From Ochotona curzoniae (lineage: Eukaryota > Chordata > Mammalia > Lagomorpha > Ochotonidae), in contig NW_024465885.1 in the NCBI RefSeq assembly GCF_017591425.1, positions 46,495,001-46,559,000 on the forward strand: a stretch of DNA of 64,000 bases. The letters are read 5' to 3'. The position numbers and the translations under genes are program-made. The notes under the pieces were generated by a model. That model worked only from the letters and a program-made list of their open reading frames with translations, made no database searches and was not told the origin of the DNA. Positions 22,316-33,003 of this stretch are shown here, piece after piece. How positions within the stretch are numbered: the stretch's first letter is position 1; every line of letters starts with the position of its first letter.

Positions 22316-25300
22316 TTTTTTTTATTATTATTATATTTTTGACAATCTTTACATAGTTAATTAGGGTAATAAGGTTCAAGAGCTATAGGAAGGTGGGTAA
22401 GACTATTATTTTCATATTGTTTCTTTCATGTATCTGAGGTAAAGGGAATATTGAGGGAGAAGCCCCACCCAGTTTCGCACCCACCCCAGGTCCCGGATAT
22501 GGGGCATGCTCTGAGATACTTGCACAAGTGGTTTCGATAGTTCACCAGTTATGAGTCAATGCCAATCTCACCACTCCGAGCACGATGAGGTTGTTGAAGA
22601 ATCCGCTGATTGACACAGTCCCTAATAAAGTCTCCATTTACCCAGTATTTCGCTGCTAACACATAGCTGAGGTAGTTGATTGACTTGTTCTATCTTCTGT
22701 CTTTTTTTGGTTAAGGTTCTGAGTCTGGCATTTCGATTGGGGAGATGCCCAAAGAAACTTTGTCTGAGGTGTTCCCAGACCAGATTCTTGTGTGTTCTAG
22801 CAAGCACAGGGCACAGTCCATCGCCCTGATCAGCAGCTGGTGGTTGCAGTTGCTGGGTTGGTTCTGTTTTCAGACCCGACTTCCACTGGAACCAATGGGT
22901 GTTACAGTCCAGCCTGGTTCTGCCCAGCATATACTCGGCCCTCGCATAAACCAGTGGGAGCTGCAGCCTAGTCAGAGCGACTCGCAATAACCCCCACCAG
23001 GCCCGTCCCCTACCCTGGTTTGCCAGTATGTGTAGCAGACTAGTCAGTCCAGTCTGTCCCACATCCCATTTAGCTCTTGTACATGTCGATGGCTATTAAA
23101 GCTTAGTTCCATCTAACAAGCTCCACTATCTAGCCTTCACGAATGTTGTTGAGTGCCTCTCTGTCTAGCCACCCCAGCCCCTGTCCTAGTTTTCATGCCC
23201 TCCCGTGGAAGTGGTAACCCAAGAGGGAGGAGCCCACTATTTCCCTCCCAGGTCTCTCTCACTCCCAGATTATGCATTCTCCAGATAGTTCTGTGGTTTG
23301 ACTTGACAGAATTAGCCCTCAGTGCCAGCTTCTGCCAGCTGATGCTGTGGCTAAGCCCAAACAACCCTCGCCCACTCTAATTTTGTTTGTACCAGTAGGA
23401 ACAATCAGCCCAGCCTGGCTTTTCCCTGATCTAGTCCACATGAGGCACACAGGTGATGTAGCCCTGCTTAGTCTGGACTGCCCCCATCCCAGCTCACACT
23501 CTCCAGTGGGAGTAGCTGTCCAGCAAGGGAACCCCCCCCCCTTATTCTCCCTGCTGGCTTGGCCTCCTCCCTTCCTGGTTCTCATGCATGCTGATTGGGT
23601 GCTGCAGTCACATCTGGTTCAGGCAACCTCACCTTGGCATTCCGTATTGTGGACTGGTTTTTGTCGTGACCAAACTTGGCTCGACCCACACTCTGTTCTG
23701 GTGCTTGGATTTGCCAGTGGATGACGTGAACTGATTCAGCCTGGTCTGCCCCTGACCCATGCCAATTGTATGCCAGTGGGTAACTTTTCATGGCCTGTTC
23801 TGAGCTGTTTCCTATCATGCTGCTTGTGCTTACCTGCAGGGACTGTGTCCTGCCAGAGGAGTTGCCCAGGCTACTTCATCAGAACCCCTTCCAATGCCAG
23901 ATTTTGCACATACCAGGGGTTCATGAGCGAGGCCTACTCAGTTCACCTCCTGTCATAGCAGAAACAGTGGCTTTTCCTGACTGGCCTTTAACTCAGTCTG
24001 GTTCTTGCTGTTGGATGTTTCAGCCCAGCCATGGTTTGTCCATACCCACGTATGGCTCACATAAGGCTCACTAGGGGTTGAGACCTAGCCTAGTCCATCC
24101 CACATCTACCCTGGTCCTCCAGGACACCAGAGGGTGTTGGGGTCTGGCCCAGCTTGGTGTATCCAGTGCCAGTCCACACTTTTGCCAAGGGAGACTATAT
24201 CTGTATGCTGATCAGAACACAGCCCCCATTCCAGCCGACACGCCCCTTGGTGGGAACCTCCAACCAGCTAGGGTGTCCCTTTGCTCCCCATCAGGGCCTG
24301 TTCCCAGCCATAGATGATGCACATGCCAGTGGTTGCTCTGACTCAGCTTGGCTCAGCCCCTCACCTGTCCAGGCCTCTGCCTAAGACACTGTGGCTTAGT
24401 GTTCCTAACTCATGTAGACCAGTAGGTGCAAGAGCCTAGCTTGGCATGACCTGTGCTCCATCCTGGTTTCTAGTTTAACTTGTGGGCTAAGGTTTGCTCA
24501 GTCCTGCCTAGTACATCGTGCTCCATTACCAATTCACACAATGGCCAGCCATTGGATCTACTTTGCCCAGCTTGTCCAACCCCCAGGTCTGGATCACATG
24601 TTCACCAGCGGGAGCTGAGACTCGCCAGGGGAGTTTCCCAAGTTCCTCCACTTGATCCACTCCCAGACACAGTTCTCATACATGCCATTGGGTTTAGGCC
24701 AGTCCCAGAACAGTCTGGCCTTCCATTTGGCCATGTATGTGAGCTGGTGAACGCTGCAGCCTGGCCCACCCCACACCCTATTCAGGATGCACAATTGGGT
24801 GCTGCTGCTCTGACCAGTCCAGACTGTTGCGGGTTCCCTTACCTGTGATTGATGGCAAGCTCCTTGGTTATAGTTAGATTAGTCGATCACCACCCCGACT
24901 CTTGAGCTAACCCGTGGGGCTAGAATTTCTACAGGATGTGACCCACCCATCCCTCACAGAATCTACCCCCGGATATGGTTCTAGAGTGCTAGTTAATGTC
25001 ATTGCCCTATATAATGTGACCCGTCTGCTGATCCATCATCATGTCAGGTAACATGATATAATTCTGCAGCACAAGCCATAAGCCATAGCTTCTGCATGAA
25101 CTGGTGTTCGGTGCTCAGCATTGTTAAGTGATTACAAGTTGTTCAAAGGAAGAACTTTGTCATTGGGAATCTTAAGGATTGACTCACATCCCTTAAGCAC
25201 AGTGGGTTCAACCTGGAGCTGCCTAAGCAGTGATTCAAAGAACTAAAACCCGAGAGCTCCCCAGCCGGGCAGCCAGCAGGCGTGCACATGGTGGCTGGCG

Positions 25301-25566
25301 CCCAGGATCCAGACATGAGACATCCTGTCCCAGGACCCACTTACAGCCAAGAGGCTGCAGGAAGTTTAAACTCCCAGGCCCAATGTTGTGCCCCTCCCCA
25401 ATCCCATCCACTGCTCAATGAGGCCGGCAGACCTCTCCTCGGTCGGTGTACTCACCCCAAAGGGAGCAGTCCCTGGAGCCCAGACAGGCCCGGGGACAGC
25501 TTACTACGTGCACGTGGTGACTGGCGTCCAGGATCCGGGCATGAGATGCCCCGTCCTGAAACCCAG
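22316..25566 (-). mobile_element. 3.25-kb composite retroposon with tandem-repeat core, no ORF
   Basis: The element is flanked by a perfect 16-bp direct repeat. Beside the left copy it starts with a T-rich run (TTTTTTTATTATTATTATA), which is the 3' A-rich tail read from the minus strand. This marks L1-style target-primed insertion in minus orientation. Read from its 5' end it has: (a) 25281-25566, two diverged copies of a segment 226 bp apart; (b) 24850-25280, a unique spacer; (c) about 22800-24850, a GC-rich body of degenerate ~60-80-bp units with CAGTGGGTGCTGCAGCCTGG-like cores; (d) 22316-22800, a unique 3' segment. No long open frame, LTR or CSINE homology is seen. Its layout (5' unit, VNTR, 3' unit, A tail) recalls primate SVA, by analogy only. 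I do not recognise the family. Confidence 0.82.
22800..24850. repeat. degenerate ~60-80-bp tandem array within the retroposon
   Basis: Cores such as CCAGTGGGAGCTGCAGCCTAG, ATTGGGTGCTGCAGTC and GGTGAACGCTGCAGCCTGG recur every 58-75 bp. They alternate with 'CTGGTTCTC' and 'GCCC(A/C)CCCC' segments. Units are too diverged for exact boundaries by eye. Confidence 0.65.
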
Positions 25567-25582
25567 CCATTAGGTTAATTTC
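25567..25582 (+). repeat. target-site duplication, right copy
   Basis: CCATTAGGTTAATTTC, matching 22300-22315 exactly. Confidence 0.93.
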
Positions 25583-25912
25583 ATGATTCACTAATGGATT
25601 ACATCTAACTGTTTGAAAAACTTTGAGTGTAGTAGAATTACATTCTGAAGCCAAACTTGAGTTGAGTTTCTAATTCTTCTAAGTAACCATGTGGCATTTA
25701 ACATACTACCCAGGCTCCTTCCTATAAGCTTCTGTCCTCATGACACTTCCTCCAGTTGTCTGGTGCTTGACAAGGACTTCCTGACATATGCATATTGATA
25801 TTCTCGTAACTGAGTGAGCAAATCCATCTACACTCGTACATAGTGGAAAACAAGGCTGAAGTTCAGTGCATGCATTTCTCACTGTTTTTTTTAAAACAAA
25901 TTTATGTGTTTG

Positions 25913-26240
25913 GGGCCTGGCAATGTGGCTTAGCAGCTAAAGTCCTCACCTTGAATGCGCTGGGATCCCATATGGTTGCCGGTTCTAATCCCGGCCGCTC
26001 AACTTCCCATCCAGCTACCTGCTTGTGGCCTGGGAAAGCAGTCGAGGACGGCCCAGAGCTTTGGGGCCCTGCACCTGTGTGGGATACCTGGAGGAAGTTC
26101 CTGGATCCTGGCTTCGGATTGGCACAGCATCGGCCGTTGTGCTCACTTAGGGAGTGAATCATCGGATGGAAGATTTTGCTCTCTGTCTCTCCTCCTTTCT
26201 ATATATCTGACTTTCCAATAAATAAATAAATCCTTAAAAA
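25913..26240 (+). mobile_element. young CSINE with perfect 15-bp target-site duplication
   Basis: GGGCCTGGCAATGTGGCTTAG head, complete body and AATAAATAAATAAATCC tail. AAATTTATGTGTTTG occurs at 25898-25912 and again at 26241-26255. Confidence 0.95.
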
Positions 26241-26255
26241 AAATTTATGTGTTTG

Positions 26256-26490
26256 AAAGACAAGGTGATAGAGATCTCCCTGCTGGCTTATGATGATCCG
26301 TGCTGAAGCCAGTAGCCAGATATTCCATCTGCATCTTCCATAGGAGTAACAAGAGACCCACGTACCTGGGCCGCCATATGGTGCTTTCCCAGTTTTGTTA
26401 GCAGGGAACTGAATTGGAAACGGAGCCACTTTGAAAAAGCACTTGGATATGGGATGCCTGTGCCTTAATGTGCTGTGCCACGGTTCTTGT
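26256..26490 (-). mobile_element. old CSINE, site of a later CSINE insertion
   Basis: 'AAAGACAAGGTGATAGAGATC' through 'GCAGGGAACTGAATTGG' to 'GTGCTGTGCCACGG'. The younger + copy inserted at its A-tail. Confidence 0.7.
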
Positions 26491-26504
26491 CCCCATCCGT
26501 GTCA

Positions 26505-26712
26505 TTTTTTTTAAGCTGAATTCTTTTTAAGACCAAGTGACAGATCTTCTCACTACTGGTTCACTGTTCCAACTCACACAACAGCTGGGGCTGGATCGTG
26601 TTGCTGCCAGGAGCCAGGAATGTCCTCCAGGTCGCCCAAGAACTTGACCCTTTGTATTCCCCTTGTGGGGCATGTGTTAGAAACTGAATAAAAGTAGAAG
26701 CAGGATTCGACT
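26505..26712 (-). mobile_element. old CSINE fragment
   Basis: 'AGATCTTCTCACTACTGGTTCAC', 'GCCAGGAGCCAGGAATGTCC' and a degraded head. Confidence 0.6.
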
Positions 26713-26842
26713 TTTTGCTTTCTACTGTTGTTTATCAAATCTGAAATAGTGATGTAATGTGGTATGCTACAATGCTCACTGTAGATTCTATGTGTTATTC
26801 CTCCCCCCCCCCAAGTATCTGTATATAAAGCTATAAATTTCT

Positions 26843-27146
26843 GCTAGCAGCAGGCGCAGTGCCTTATCAGGCTAATCCTCCACCTGCAACATAGTATCCC
26901 ACATGGGCACCAATTCCTATCCTGGCTCCTCTACTTCCTGTTCACCTTCCTGCCTAGGGTCTGGGAAAGCAGCTGAGAATGGCACAAGTCCTTGGGGTCC
27001 TTCATCCATGTGGGAGATGGGGAAGAGGCTCCTGGTTCCTACGTTTGCATCAGCTCAGCTCTAGCTACTGTGGGCACTGGGAGATGAACCAGTGGATGGA
27101 AGCTGTCTCCCTCTCTGTAAATCTGCCTTTCAAGTAAAAATGAAAA
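26843..27146 (+). mobile_element. CSINE
   Basis: 'GCAGCAGGCGCAGTGCCTTATC' head, 'TCCCACATGGGCACCAATTCC', 'GGTCTGGGAAAGCAGCTGAG' body, 'CTGCCTTTCAAGTAAAAATG' tail. Confidence 0.8.
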
Positions 27147-27261
27147 CGTCGTATTCTGAAATAAAGTGTTAATTTTTACTTTATCAATTTCTGGATTGTT
27201 TTAAAGTTTTACATTAATGTGTAAATAAGATTTTGAAAACTGGCTTTAAAAGGCATGTTGC

Positions 27262-27540
27262 AGGTGTTTGGGGCAATGGTGAAGCCACTTCTTCGACATC
27301 CTTAGCCCATACAGCAGTCTAGTTGTGGTTCAGCTTTGCATCCAGCTTAGTGCTGGCACACTCCCTGGGAAGCAGCAGGGGTGGCTCAGGTACCTGTGCC
27401 CTTGCCACTCATCCTATGGACCACAGTGGTTCATGCATTCTGGCTTTGACCAGGACCAGACTTAAATGGCATTAGGGAAGTGAACCAGTGCATTAAAGAT
27501 TTTTGTTTCTCTGACTTTCAAATAAGTAAAAATATGTTAA
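27262..27540 (+). mobile_element. old CSINE
   Basis: Diverged: 'GGTGTTTGGGGCAATGGTG', 'CCTGGGAAGCAGCAGG', 'GACTTTCAAATAAGTAAAAATATG'. Confidence 0.6.
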
Positions 27541-27944
27541 ACAAAACAAAATTAAGGTAGATTAATCAAATACAAAATTAATATGCTGAAATTCTTGACA
27601 AGAATAATTTCTAACTTTTTTTGTGGTAGAGTGGTTTGTTGCGTCATATTCATAATAGATTTTACTGCACACTTGACTTGTACCTGATAACAAATAAATT
27701 TCTGGCCAAGGCTTTTGGAAACATTTTTAGGTTGTCATTATCACAAGTCATATGTAATAGTATACTGTTAAATAAAACATTTAAATCACCTTGCTGAAGT
27801 TTATCTATAAAGATAATCTGAAACAGTTCTTTTAAAAAGTACAAATTACTGTGCAATAAACTTTTTTATGTTATGGAATTTTCAGGAAAGAAATTAAGTA
27901 CCATTCATTTTTTGGTAGGAACAATGAAGACTAGCATTTTTATT
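27541..27944 (+). other. MORC3 intron 10, right part
   Basis: AT-rich unique intron; nothing recognised. Confidence 0.6.
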
Positions 27945-28263
27945 TTTAAAAAATACTTATTTTGAAGACAAACTTTAGAGAGAAAGGAGAGCTTGCTAGA
28001 AAGTCTTGCATTTTCTGATTCTGTTGCCAAATGGCCGCAGTGGCCAGAACAGTGCTGGTCTAAAGCAGAGAGCTGGGATCGTCTTCCTGGTCTCCCACAC
28101 AGGTGCAAGGTCCCAAGGCTTTGTCCTGTCTTAGACTAATGTCCCAGGCCATAAGCGGGGAGCTGGATTGGACGTGAAGCAGATGGGATATGAACTGATG
28201 CCCGTAAAGGGATGCCCGTACCACATGCTGGAGGACTAGCTTGTAGCACCATCACACTGGTTC
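27945..28263 (-). mobile_element. CSINE
   Basis: 'TTTTTAAAAAATACTTATTTTG' tail side, body, 'ACCATCACACTGGTTCC' head. Confidence 0.8.
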
Positions 28264-28350
28264 CACAATGATAAAAACTTAATGAGGTATTTGTCTCCAT
28301 TTTTTTAATGCTTATGTTTTGTTTTGTTTTATTTTGTTTTTATAATAAAG

Positions 28351-28473
28351 GAAACGTCCTGATCAGACATGGGTTCAGTGTGATTCCTGTCTAAAGTGGC
28401 GAAAATTACCAGATGGGATAGATCAACTTCCAGAAAAATGGTATTGCTCCAATAACCCTGACCCGCAGTTCAG
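28351..28473 (+). CDS. MORC3: MORC3 exon 11 (residues ~403-444), CW zinc finger
   Basis: The acceptor is ATAATAAAG and the donor CAG|GTACCA, phase 2 out. It encodes [41 protein letters not shown]. This is the body of the CW finger, a reader of methylated H3K4. The tryptophans of TWVQC and LKWRK and three of the four zinc cysteines (QCDSC and WYC) are here; the fourth is in exon 12. All key residues are intact. Confidence 0.97.
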
Positions 28474-28571
28474 GTACCATATAGTTGGTAGTACCCTGCA
28501 GACACTGTACTATTTAAGAGTATTGAATAGGCACTGGTGACGTGTTATTGCCATGTGGTTTTTCTGACCAG

Positions 28572-28646
28572 AAATTGTGAAGTTCCAGAAGAACCTGAAG
28601 ATGAGGATCTGGTGCATCCCACCTACGAAAAGACCTACAAAAAGAG
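28572..28646 (+). CDS. MORC3: MORC3 exon 12 (residues ~444-469), end of CW finger
   Basis: It follows a 98-bp intron (acceptor CTGACCAG) and ends GAG|GTGAGT, phase 2 out. It encodes [24 protein letters not shown]. The cysteine of RNCEVPEE is the last zinc ligand of the CW domain; an acidic linker follows. Confidence 0.96.
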
Positions 28647-29527
28647 GTGAGTGTGCTATCCCCATGTGGTGGGAGGCAGTGGGTGTCTGCAGCCCTGGCT
28701 GCTGGAATAACGGGAAAAGGTACAGCTGTGGAGGACAGAATAGCAAGTTAGTGTGGGCTGCTGCTGCTCAGTCAGCTCTTTGTTGGTGTACTCTTTGTAA
28801 AATCGTCTGCAGAAGAGAATCTATGTTTTGACTGATACGCAGGTGAATGAATTCTAAGTAAATACTCCTCTTACAAGTTTATAGTCAGTAGAGAAGGTGA
28901 GATGAGTTCCCTAACAGTGTGTAGAAGATACAATGTAGTCATGTAGGGAGGCGCCCAAGCAAAGAGGGCTTCTGCCAGGGGAAAAATGGGTCAGGGGCTT
29001 CAGGAAGACAGACCTTGTCCTTGTGGGTCTGGGCAAATGCTCAAGGTTAGCAGGTGTAGGGAACCGTGCCTTTTGTCAGCCTCAGAGCTGAGTATGTGAG
29101 AGGAAGAATGGGAATGGGATGAGATAGGCTGCGTAGGGATAGTCAGCCAGGGGAACACACTGAGAACATGTTCGTGACATTTCCAGTGGCTTTGGTTATT
29201 GTGCACCATTCCTTCATTAAATCCAACAGCAGTATTGAAAGCGAAGAAACCAGTTGGATAGCTGTGTGATGTTCCAATTCAGAAGTCTGCCACTCATGGC
29301 TTTGAGACAGAAAGCTCTAGTTCAGTCCTAGGATGTTAATTGAGATAAAAGGGGATTACAAATTCTCCTGCATAGAAATAACAGCTGGCTACTGGCTATA
29401 ATGATATTGAAGCTTACTTCAATAAGAAATCTAAGTAATTTGATATAGTGATCTGGCAGGTATGTCATTGGGACATGGGTTTCCGAAATAATAATCAGCA
29501 ATGTAATTTTTTTTTCCCCCCTTAAAG
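28647..29527 (+). other. MORC3 intron 12
   Basis: 881-bp intron without a recognisable SINE, ending TTCCCCCCTTAAAG. Confidence 0.6.
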
Positions 29528-29573
29528 CAACAAGGAAAAGTTCAGGATCAGGCAACCAGAATTAATTTCTCGG
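29528..29573 (+). CDS. MORC3: MORC3 exon 13 (residues ~469-484)
   Basis: A 46-bp micro-exon with acceptor CCTTAAAG and donor CGG|GTAAGC, phase 0 out. It encodes SNKEKFRIRQPELISR. It is identified because it joins exons 12 and 14 in frame and resembles human TNKEKFRIRQPEMIPR. Confidence 0.94.
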
Positions 29574-29932
29574 GTAAGCCTTGCAGTTTATAGATGTATC
29601 ATGGTATTTAACTAATACTGATGTAATGCTAGGACTTGCATGCTGTAGTTCACCTTCTCCCCGACTCCTGCTCCTCACTGGCCTTTCCAACCCTTGCTTC
29701 CTAACCCTGCAGTCTCAGACTGCTTGCTGGTGTTGTTTAGTTAGGCAGCTTCTGAGGAGAGGCACGCACTCTGCTAAGGATCTTACTGTAGGGCAGTGAA
29801 GGGGAAAAGTCACAACAGCACGGCATGCCTGGAGCCCTTTTCTGTGCTAACCGAACGCACACCACAAGGTGTTTCATTCGCTCTGTGAACTCTGCTGCCT
29901 GGCCTTCCCATTTCTTTTTTTTTTTTTTTTTC

Positions 29933-30237
29933 TTGTTTTTAAACATTTATTTGTCAGAAGGAATCATTGCAGAAACAGAAAAAGAGAGGGAGAGAGAAAG
30001 AGATTGCCTGCTGGGTCACTTCCCAAATGGCCGCAGTGGCCAGGGCCAAAACCAGAAACCTTGTCTGCGTTTCCCATATGGGTCAGGGGCCTAAGGACTT
30101 GGGTCATCCTCTGTGGTTTTCCCAGGCCATTAACAGGGAGCTGGATTTGAAGTGGAGCAGCTGGGATTCAAACTGGCACCTGTATGGGATACTAGAAACC
30201 CGCGTGGCGGCCTTACCCACTGTGCCAGTGCCAGGCA
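29933..30237 (-). mobile_element. CSINE
   Basis: 'TTTTTAAACATTTATTTGTCAG' tail side, body, 'CCACTGTGCCAGTGCCAGGC' head. Confidence 0.88.
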
Positions 30238-30385
30238 GCCATTTCTCAGCCAGAGTTCAGTGTTAAGAGCCTTGGCGGGGAGTGAGTCTGAGTAGGTGGT
30301 TTACCTCTCGTTCTGCTCTGCTGCGCTTTTTAGGTTTGCTTACGATTACAATTCTCCAGTTCTTCTTTGCTTGTTTGTTTTTTGC

Positions 30386-30595
30386 TTTTTAAAGATTGAT
30401 TAATCCATTCATTTGAAAGGCAGAGTTACATAGAGAGAGAGAATAACAGAGTTCTTCCATCTGCTGCTTCACTCCAAGTGGCCTCAATGGCCAGAGCTGA
30501 GCCCATCCAAAGCCAGGAACCAGAAGCTTCTGGATGTCCCCACGTGTGTGCATGAGTCCAAGTCCCTGGGCTGTCCTCTGCTGCTTTCCCAACCA
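30386..30595 (-). mobile_element. CSINE, truncated at its 5' end
   Basis: 'TTTTTAAAGATTGATTAATCC' tail side through 'CTGCTGCTTTCCCAACCA'. The tRNA-like head is absent. Confidence 0.85.
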
Positions 30596-31136
30596 AATGT
30601 TTTTTACTATGATGCTAAGGATTTGAGAGGAGAACCAGAAAGGAAGGGGGAAAGAACAGTGCACTTTCTTTTTTCTTTCTTTTTTTTTAACTTTTGAATT
30701 TTGTGGTGAGTGCACTTTCTTTGTTTTATGTTCCCTTCCCCCAAAGGCAGTGTGTTTATGATTGTCTTTATTTTCTCTTAAAAAGTGAGTCCTTAGGCCT
30801 CTTAAGTTATGCAGTAAAGGGTCACCTGGAATAAATCTTTCTGCTTCCAGTTTTTTGGCCACGTAAGTCTGTGGCATAGTCTTTATGGTTTTATTTTGTT
30901 CATACAGTTTCAAATGTAACATTAATCGTAACTGGCTTGTAGACTGGATGTGTCTCCTTGCTCTGTTGGAATCCGTGGTGTGACGCGTTCAGGATAGTTC
31001 TGGATGCCGTGTGTGTGGCTCGGTGCTGCTCTGGCTCGTTGCCCGGATGGCACTCAAAGGGGAGAGGCAGAGCATACCTGGGACGTCACAGTCAAATGAT
31101 TCCTTTCAAATTTTGTCTTCCTCCCACTCCCAGCAG
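30596..31136 (+). other. MORC3 intron 13, right part
   Basis: Unique intron, ending CTCCCAGCAG before exon 14. Confidence 0.6.
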
Positions 31137-31303
31137 ATTAATACTGAACTGCTATTTCGGACACCCCCCACTTCAAGTCGAAGCTTTTCTCCTGCAAAGG
31201 AAAGTGTTCCAAGGGGACATCTTTCAGAGGCAACAAATCCTTACACAACACGGCTCATAAATAATCATCGTGTCTCACCCCTGTCTGACCCGGAGAGCAG
31301 CAG
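31137..31303 (+). CDS. MORC3: MORC3 exon 14 (residues ~485-540)
   Basis: The acceptor is CTCCCAGCAG and the donor CAG|GTCAGC (weak at +3), phase 2 out. It encodes [56 protein letters not shown]. This is a low-complexity, probably disordered linker between the CW finger and the C-terminal half. It is the least conserved exon relative to human. Confidence 0.94.
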
Positions 31304-31551
31304 GTCAGCGGCTAAGATATGTTTTCTCTATGGGCAATGTGAAATACCATTCTGCTTGACCTGCAGGGTGTAAGGAAGTTCTGGGAACTGGTAATGACAA
31401 TTTGTTTGCTTTTATCATCAAAATTTTTCACTAACACGTGTGTGTCACTTTTTAAAAGAAATTGCTGAGGATACTCATTATGGAGGTATTTGATCAAATT
31501 GTATCTCTCATATGTGTATGAAAATTCTTGGTTTTCAAATGAGCATATCTA

Positions 31552-31883
31552 TTTTTTTTAAAAGATTTATTTTATCTTTATTGCAAAGGTGGATATACAG
31601 AGCAGGAGAGATAGAGAGGAAGATCTTCCATCTGATGATTCACTCCTCAAGTGACCGCAACAACTGGAGCTGAGCCAATCTGAAGCCAGGAGCAAGGAGC
31701 TCTTCTGGGTCTGCCACGTGGTTGCAGGGTCCCAAAGCTTTGGACTGTCCTTGACTGCTTTCCCAGGCCACAGGCAGGGAGCTGGATGGGAAGCAGGGCA
31801 GTCGGGGTTAGAACCGTCAACCATATGGGTTTCTAACACATGCAGGACAAAGACTTTAACCACTAAGCTATCGCACCAGGCCC
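31552..31883 (-). mobile_element. full-length CSINE
   Basis: 'AAAGATTTATTTTATCTTTATTG' tail side, 'GGAAGATCTTCCATCTGATG', body, 'CTATCGCACCAGGCCC' head. Confidence 0.92.
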
Positions 31884-31920
31884 AAGATGAGCATATCTAA
31901 ATAGAGAAAACCTGAAGCAT

Positions 31921-31990
31921 TAACGCAGCACCCTGCACTGTGTCAGACGGGATGGCACAGCACCCTGCACCCTGAGAGGGGATGGCACTG
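31921..31990. repeat. short tandem duplication (~36 bp x 2)
   Basis: 'GCAGCACCCTGCACTG...GGGATGGCAC' is followed at once by 'AGCACCCTGCACCC...GGGGATGGCAC'. Confidence 0.7.
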
Positions 31991-32047
31991 CATGCGTAGC
32001 TGCATCAAGTAGCATAATCAGGGACAGCTTCATGATGAGTGGTCATC

Positions 32048-32220
32048 ATTTTTTTTTAAGTAAATAGATTTTTTTTTTAATTTGTATGTTTGAATTAAAG
32101 GGTGAGAGATTTCCCACTCGCTGGCTGATCCCCCAAAGGCACTCACAGAGGAGGCCGCTGTCTGCAACACTGGCCCCACATGGATCTTACAGTTGTAGTG
32201 GGTGTGTCTCATCTGGGTGG
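32048..32220 (-). mobile_element. old CSINE fragment
   Basis: 'TTTGAATTAAAGGGTGAGAG' and 'CCCACTCGCTGGCTGATCCCCC' resemble a decayed minus copy; assignment is uncertain. Confidence 0.45.
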
Positions 32221-32399
32221 TGGTAGCATGAACACAGGTGGAGCGAAACTAAAGGTGTGTGCTCTTGGGGTGATCAGCAGACCGTGTGACTGCGTGTGTG
32301 ACAACACCTGACGTCTTGCTGAAAGGGGAACCTTAGTCTGAGACGGACTTTCTCGAAGGTTATGTTGATCATCCAGTGTCCCGATCATTGAGCTGGAAA

Positions 32400-32582
32400 G
32401 TAGCAGATGATGCTGATGCCCAAGTTTTTGGGCTCCTGCCCTCTGTGTGGGAGCCTGAAGTTGAATTGCTCGTGCCTGGTCCCCAGACCTGGCCATTGTG
32501 AGCATTTAGGGGGAGAACCAAATAGATCTCTGCCTTACACACACACACAGTTTGCCTTTCAAATAAATATAAATAAATGTTT
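32400..32582 (+). mobile_element. CSINE, 5'-truncated
   Basis: 'GTGGGAGCCTGAAGTTG', 'AGGGGGAGAACCAAATAGATCTC', tail 'CCTTTCAAATAAATATAAATAAATG'. It includes a short (CA)n. Confidence 0.7.
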
Positions 32583-32599
32583 AAACGTTTCCTGCCACT

Positions 32600-32927
32600 G
32601 GGGCTGGTGCTGGGCATAGTGCATTAATCTACTTTCTTGTAGTGTGCTAGCATCCCATGCAGATCCAGTTCATCTCCAGGCTGTACCAAGTCCAATCTAA
32701 CTCCCTGCGGATGCAGTTGGGAAAGCAGCAAAAGATGACATAGCTACTTAGGCCCCTGCATTCATGTGGGAGACCTGGAGAAAGCTCTTGGCTCTGGCCT
32801 GGCTCTGGCCTGGCTTAGCCCTGGCGTTTGCTGCCATTTGGGGAGTCAACCAGCAGATTAAAAAAAGAAGAAAAATCCCCCCTGTCACTGCACTCTGCCT
32901 TTCAAATCAATGAAATAAATAAGATTA
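32600..32927 (+). mobile_element. CSINE
   Basis: 'GGGGCTGGTGCTGGGCATAGTG' head, 'GGGAAAGCAGCAAAAGATGAC' body, 'TTTCAAATCAATGAAATAAATAAG' tail. Confidence 0.83.
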
Positions 32928-32929
32928 AC

Positions 32930-33003
32930 TGCCATGGACCAGCATGATGACATAGCAAACTGTCTCCCCTGTGGTGCCAGCATCCCCTATGGTCGCCATT
33001 GTG
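32930..33003 (+). mobile_element. CSINE head fragment
   Basis: 'GACCAGCATGATGACATAGC' and 'GTGCCAGCATCCCCTATGG', the first ~75 bp of an old + copy. Confidence 0.6.

Noticed and set aside
22622..24848. Numerous 60-146-codon frames inside the intron 10 retroposon
   Set aside because: They are short, on both strands, carry no domain signature and follow the repeat body. The element is best read as noncoding.
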